From positions 1 to 18,504 of the forward strand of contig JALQUY010000019.1 of the NCBI GenBank assembly GCA_023260615.1: a stretch of 18,504 nt of DNA, written 5' to 3'. This DNA is from Schleiferiaceae bacterium (GTDB lineage: Bacteria; Bacteroidota; Bacteroidia; Flavobacteriales; Schleiferiaceae). Positions 14,857 through 18,504 of this stretch are shown here, one piece after another. A program made the position numbers and the translations under genes. Under the pieces are notes generated by a model, which ran no database searches, was not told where the DNA came from, and saw only the letters and a list, made by a program, of their open reading frames with translations. The first letter of the stretch is position 1; each line of letters starts with the position of its first letter.

Positions 14857-16694
14857 ACACGCTCCTCTTACTCAGCACCCTGTGGCCGCTAGTGGCCTTT
14901 CTAGGGGTGGTCATCCTTCGTTCCACCTCGGAGCGTTGGATCATTTGGAAAACCAAAGTGGCGGTCCTCTTTCAAGGCGCTGGCCTATTGGCCCTGACGC
15001 TCGGCTACTTTTTGGGCGGTCTGCAAACGACCCATTGGGAATCCCCCGCATGGCTCATCGGTAGTACCGAATTTGAATTCCGCCTAGCTAGTACCGGCAC
15101 AAGCCTATCCTTGGCAGGATTGGGGACCGTAATCTTCTTTTTGGTCGCTCAATTTTCTAAAACCTACTTACACCGTGAGCAGGGCTTTAAACGGTTCTTC
15201 GCCACCCTGTTGCTCTTTTTATTGAGTTACCAAATTGTGGTCTTCGCGGATAATCTGGAGACCTTGCTCATGGGCTGGGAAGTGCTTGGCATCACCTCCT
15301 TCCTGCTCATTGGCTTCTTCCGAGAGCGTTACCATTCGGTGAAAAATGCGCTGAAAACCTTGACCTATTACCGACTCGCGGACATTGGCTTGCTCTTCTC
15401 GATTTGGCTCTTGCACACCCACTTTCACGGGGAAAATACCCTCAGTGCGTTTCATCACTTCCACATACCGGCGGATCACATGGGAGTGGCATGGGGGATT
15501 GGGCTAGGCCTCTTACTAGCCGCGGCAGTCAAATCCGGACAATTTCCCTTCAGCGCCTGGGTGCCACGTGCTATGGAAGGACCAAGCACCTCATCCGCCT
15601 TGTTTTACGGGGCGCTTTCCTTGCACATCGGTGCCATTTTGCTCCTCAAAACTGCGGATTTATGGCAGCAGATTCCCGGCCTGCCTTGGATCGTTGCAGC
15701 CATGGGAGGAGTTACCGCCTTGGTAGGAAGTGCCATTGCGCGCTATCAATCCAGCATTAAAACCCAAATCGCCTACATGGCCTTGGCGCAAATCGGATTG
15801 ATTTTCATCGAATTGGCCCTAGGCTGGACGTATATAGCTGTCTTTCACATTGCCAGCCATGCCATTTTCAGGGCCTACCAGCTTCTCGTTTCGAGTTCCA
15901 TCCAACACTACAAATTGCACCAGCAGTTCTTTGGAGAATTGCACAGTGGCCGCTCTAAATCCTGGATTCCTAGCCGTTGGCATGCTAGTTTATTGACCCT
16001 CTCCATCCAAGAATTCCGTTTGGACCGCGCCATGCGCAGTCTCCTCTGGAAACCCTTCAAGGCTATCGGTCGTTCCGTGAGCTTTCTCGGAAACACCAGG
16101 GTAGTTATTGGCCTTGGGGTGGTAGGAGTCTTGGGCTTTGGACTGGAAGAAACGGGCTGGGGCATGCACAAGGAATGGTTGGCCATCGCCCTTTCTGCTT
16201 TCGCCTTGCTCCTCGTCCTAGCTTCCGTAGCCGAACGCCGAAGCGTCACCGTTTCGTGGAACTTCGTCGTCGTGGCACAATTCTTCATTTTAGCGGCTAC
16301 AGCTGCCAATAAGCCATTGACAACCGAAGAATGGGTCATCTACTTAAGTGGCCCGATTGTCGCGGCCATTTGGGGCCACACCGCCTTGTACCTACTTAAA
16401 AAAGAAGGTGCGCCGATGGACCTCAAGTCTTTCTATGGCAGTGTCCACGACCACCCGCACTTCGCACTGGGCTTCTTGATTTCAGCCCTTGCAATGGGCG
16501 GCTTCCCGATCACCCCCACCTTTTTTGGAGTGGATGTGGTGCTCAACCACGATGGCTCCAATCAGTGGATCTTAGTTTGCCTCCAGCTCATCACCTTTTT
16601 CTGGACCGAGGTAGCCGCGCTCCGCATCTACAGCCGCGTCTTTACAGGACCCTTCTACCAATTGGATCGACCGGTTTCGTATAAAAACTCCTAA
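14853..16694 (+). CDS. dabB: DabB, proton-channel-like membrane subunit (NuoL/MrpA family)
   Basis: 613-residue polytopic membrane protein of the proton-translocating NuoL/MrpA antiporter family; as DabA's partner it is thought to couple ion flow to CO2 hydration. Many helices span the length. The conserved helix-5 glutamate is E143 in LLMGWEVLGITSFLLIG and the helix-7 lysine is K227 in AAVKSGQFPFSAWVPRAMEG, near the NuoL positions 144 and 229. A charged loop at about 360-410 (SRWHASLLTLSIQEFRLDRA) separates the core from a C-terminal hydrophobic part. No other complex I or Mrp genes are nearby, and the 4-base overlap with dabA makes DabB the clear reading. It is the last gene before the terminator. 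Confidence 0.92.
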   Translation: MNTLLLLSTLWPLVAFLGVVILRSTSERWIIWKTKVAVLFQGAGLLALTLGYFLGGLQTTHWESPAWLIGSTEFEFRLASTGTSLSLAGLGTVIFFLVAQFSKTYLHREQGFKRFFATLLLFLLSYQIVVFADNLETLLMGWEVLGITSFLLIGFFRERYHSVKNALKTLTYYRLADIGLLFSIWLLHTHFHGENTLSAFHHFHIPADHMGVAWGIGLGLLLAAAVKSGQFPFSAWVPRAMEGPSTSSALFYGALSLHIGAILLLKTADLWQQIPGLPWIVAAMGGVTALVGSAIARYQSSIKTQIAYMALAQIGLIFIELALGWTYIAVFHIASHAIFRAYQLLVSSSIQHYKLHQQFFGELHSGRSKSWIPSRWHASLLTLSIQEFRLDRAMRSLLWKPFKAIGRSVSFLGNTRVVIGLGVVGVLGFGLEETGWGMHKEWLAIALSAFALLLVLASVAERRSVTVSWNFVVVAQFFILAATAANKPLTTEEWVIYLSGPIVAAIWGHTALYLLKKEGAPMDLKSFYGSVHDHPHFALGFLISALAMGGFPITPTFFGVDVVLNHDGSNQWILVCLQLITFFWTEVAALRIYSRVFTGPFYQLDRPVSYKNS

Positions 16695-16700
16695 CCATTA

Positions 16701-16727
16701 AGCGGTCCTTCGGGGCCGCTTTTTTTT
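16701..16727 (+). terminator. Rho-independent terminator of the SulP-dabAB operon
   Basis: Stem AGCGGTCC / GGGCCGCT (one G-T wobble) closed by a stable TTCG tetraloop and followed by a run of eight Ts (16720-16727), 6 bases after the dabB stop. The run ends 2 bases before the stop of the convergent ABC exporter gene. No T-run exists in the opposite direction. Confidence 0.92.
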
Positions 16728-16729
16728 CC

Positions 16730-18504
16730 TCAGGATTCCTCCCCGAAAAACTGCTTTTCGTAGAGGTTGGCGTAGGCCCCGCCTTTGGCCAGCAATTCCT
16801 CATGGCGGCCTTGTTCCACCACGCGCCCTTTGTCTAACACAACAATTTGATCCGCGTGCAGAACCGTCGCCAAGCGGTGCGCCACGACGAGCGAGGTACG
16901 TCCCGTTGTTAGTCCGACCGTGGCGCGCTGAATCCACTCTTCCGCTTGCGAGTCAATGCTGGAAGTCGCCTCGTCCAAGATTAACAGGCTCGGCTGACGG
17001 AGGTAGGCGCGCAGGAAGGCGAGCAGTTGGCGTTGGCCGGTGCTCAGCATGCCACCGCGTTCTTTGACGTCATAGTCCAAGCCGCCGGGGAGGCTGCGCA
17101 GGAATTCGGCAATACCCATGGCTTCTGCAGCTTCCCAGATGGCCTCATCGGAGATCGGTCGGTAGACGGTGACGTTGTTTCGGACGGTATCCGAAAAGAG
17201 GAAGACATCCTGCTGAACAAGCGCTACATGGCTGCGCAAGGACTGCAAATTCCAATCGCGCAATCGGACGCCATCCAATTGAATCTCACCCTCCGAAACG
17301 GGATAGTAGCCCATTAGCAAGTGTACCAGCGTGCTCTTTCCGGAGCCCGTCGCCCCTACTAGGGCCCACGTTTCACCTACGGGAATATGGAGATCAATGC
17401 CTTTTAGTACCGGCTCATCAGGCAGGTAGGAGAAATGCACCCCCTTGAAGGCCACTTCACCCGCAACCTGCGTGGCAGAGTGCCCACCTGTAGGCTCAAT
17501 TTCAGCTTCTTCTGCGATCAGCTTTAAAACGCGATCGCTCGCGACCATGCCCATTTGGAGCGTGTTGAAACGGTCCGCCAACTGACGCAACGGGCGGTAG
17601 AGCAGGTTGATAAAGAGAATAAGGGCCGTTAGGTCGCCAATGCTAATATCTGCGCCACTTGCGGCAGCCAAACCGCCATACCAGATCGCCAAACCAATAC
17701 TAACGGCAGACAGCATTTCGATGATGGGAAAGAACAAGCTGAAATACCAAATGGACTGAATATTGGCATCGCGGTGCTTGGCGTTAATGGCCTCAAAGCG
17801 TCCGTACTCCTTGCGTTCGCGGGTGAAGAGTTGCACAATGGCCATACCCGTAATGCGCTCTTGTACAAAGGCATTGAGAGCCGCCACTTGGTTCCGAACA
17901 TCCGTAAAGGCCGACTTAATGCTCTTTTGGAACCAGCGCGTTGCGATGTACAACAAGGGAATGACCGAAAGACTAATCGCGACCAGCGCTGGATCGAAGA
18001 GGAAGAACATCACCGCAACCATCACGACTATCTTGAAGAGGTCGCCAAAAATCACCAGCAAACCGTCCGAAAATATATCCGCCATCGTTTCGACATCGGA
18101 TACAGTTCGGGTCACCAAGGTCCCCACAGGCGTTTTGTCGAAAAACGGCATTTTGAAGTGAAGCAAACGCCCAAAGAGCTTGATCCGAATGTCCTTGATC
18201 ACGCGTTGCCCCAAGTCATTGGTCGCATAGATAAACGCAAACTGTCCCAGCGCTTCCAGCACCAAAGTGCCACCGAGCAGCATCATCGACGTATACAACG
18301 CGTTCCAATCTGCCTTGGCCACAGCATCGTCTACCCCCTCTCGAACAAAAATGGGCCGCGCTGTCGTCAAGGCCCCCATGAGTACCGATAGCACGGCTGC
18401 CGCTAGGGTCTGCCAACGGTAGGGCAACGCATACTGCATCACACGACGTAGCACCTGCCAGTCGAAGGCCTTGCCGGTAACCGCCGGTTTAGAAGGGGGC
18501 GTGT
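16730..18504 (-). CDS. ABC exporter, fused permease-ATPase (MsbA/LmrA type; 5' partial)
   Basis: At least 590 residues of a half-transporter: a six-helix export domain followed by an ATPase. The frame stays open to the right edge, and the residues beyond the GTG at 18454 (GKAFDWQVLRRVMQYALPY) are typical family sequence, so the true start lies outside the window. The ATPase has Walker A GATGSGKST (lysine 373 counted from 18454), the Q-loop in ALVQQDVFLF, signature LSTGQRQ, Walker B LLILDEATSS and the switch histidine in VVAHRLATV. The exported substrate (lipid, drug or peptide) cannot be told. The gene converges on dabB, leaving 35 bases occupied by the dabB terminator; no terminator of its own was seen. 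Confidence 0.93.
   Translation of the reverse strand, partial: TPPSKPAVTGKAFDWQVLRRVMQYALPYRWQTLAAAVLSVLMGALTTARPIFVREGVDDAVAKADWNALYTSMMLLGGTLVLEALGQFAFIYATNDLGQRVIKDIRIKLFGRLLHFKMPFFDKTPVGTLVTRTVSDVETMADIFSDGLLVIFGDLFKIVVMVAVMFFLFDPALVAISLSVIPLLYIATRWFQKSIKSAFTDVRNQVAALNAFVQERITGMAIVQLFTRERKEYGRFEAINAKHRDANIQSIWYFSLFFPIIEMLSAVSIGLAIWYGGLAAASGADISIGDLTALILFINLLYRPLRQLADRFNTLQMGMVASDRVLKLIAEEAEIEPTGGHSATQVAGEVAFKGVHFSYLPDEPVLKGIDLHIPVGETWALVGATGSGKSTLVHLLMGYYPVSEGEIQLDGVRLRDWNLQSLRSHVALVQQDVFLFSDTVRNNVTVYRPISDEAIWEAAEAMGIAEFLRSLPGGLDYDVKERGGMLSTGQRQLLAFLRAYLRQPSLLILDEATSSIDSQAEEWIQRATVGLTTGRTSLVVAHRLATVLHADQIVVLDKGRVVEQGRHEELLAKGGAYANLYEKQFFGEES

Noticed and set aside
14853..16694. Reading this gene as a complex I subunit (nuoL) or Mrp antiporter subunit
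   Set aside because: No other nuo or mrp genes are adjacent, and its 4-base overlap with dabA identifies it as dabB.
1..18504. CRISPR arrays, tRNA/rRNA genes, insertion sequences, phage genes
   Set aside because: Looked for regular direct repeats, cloverleaf-like segments, transposase or integrase motifs and terminal inverted repeats; none were found.

Overview
The window reads as a chromosomal segment of a Bacteroidota bacterium, most likely a Flavobacteriales-type lineage. The reasons are gene families almost restricted to that phylum (a membrane Fe-S protein with a CCG-domain partner, a DUF4920 lipoprotein, a stand-alone MnmD, a TIGR01777 protein, YceI lipoproteins), promoter -7 boxes of the TAnnTTTG type, and very tight gene spacing. 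GC looks to be in the mid-50s by eye, high for that group. No insertion sequences, prophage genes, CRISPR arrays, rRNA or tRNA genes were seen. No stretch over 300 bases lacks a gene.

Region 1 (1-2814, + strand) is a four-gene operon: a membrane-anchored dicluster 4Fe-4S protein (5' end outside the window), a small HAD-type phosphatase-like protein, a CCG-domain (HdrB-like) Fe-S protein and a conserved small protein. The two Fe-S proteins look like a membrane electron-transfer pair. Region 2 (2774-4908, - strand) is a chain of four overlapping genes: DUF4920 lipoprotein, cytochrome c'-like lipoprotein, MnmD tRNA methyltransferase and a NUDIX hydrolase. It diverges from ilvE (4997-6040, +) across a short promoter region that holds a perfect 11-bp inverted repeat containing -7 boxes on both strands. 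Region 3 (6037-8908) has a conserved Bacteroidota protein of unknown function (-), a TIGR01777 nucleotide-sugar epimerase-like protein (+), a YceI lipoprotein (-) with its own terminator, and a divergent membrane protein (+). The YceI promoter is flanked by two near-identical palindromic 18-mers that look like operators.

Region 4 (about 8917-16727, +) is the main point of interest: a small secreted acidic protein, then a tightly packed operon of a SulP-family anion (probably bicarbonate) transporter with a STAS domain, an outer-membrane beta-barrel protein, DabA (DUF2309; all four zinc-site residues recognisable) and DabB (NuoL/MrpA-like proton channel subunit), closed by a UUCG-loop terminator. 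DabA and DabB are known as an energy-coupled CO2-hydrating / inorganic-carbon accumulating complex. Having both a SulP transporter and a dedicated outer-membrane channel in the same transcription unit suggests a complete envelope-spanning inorganic-carbon supply module, here with no RuBisCO or carboxysome gene nearby. Region 5 (16730-18504, -) is an MsbA-type ABC exporter whose start lies beyond the right edge.
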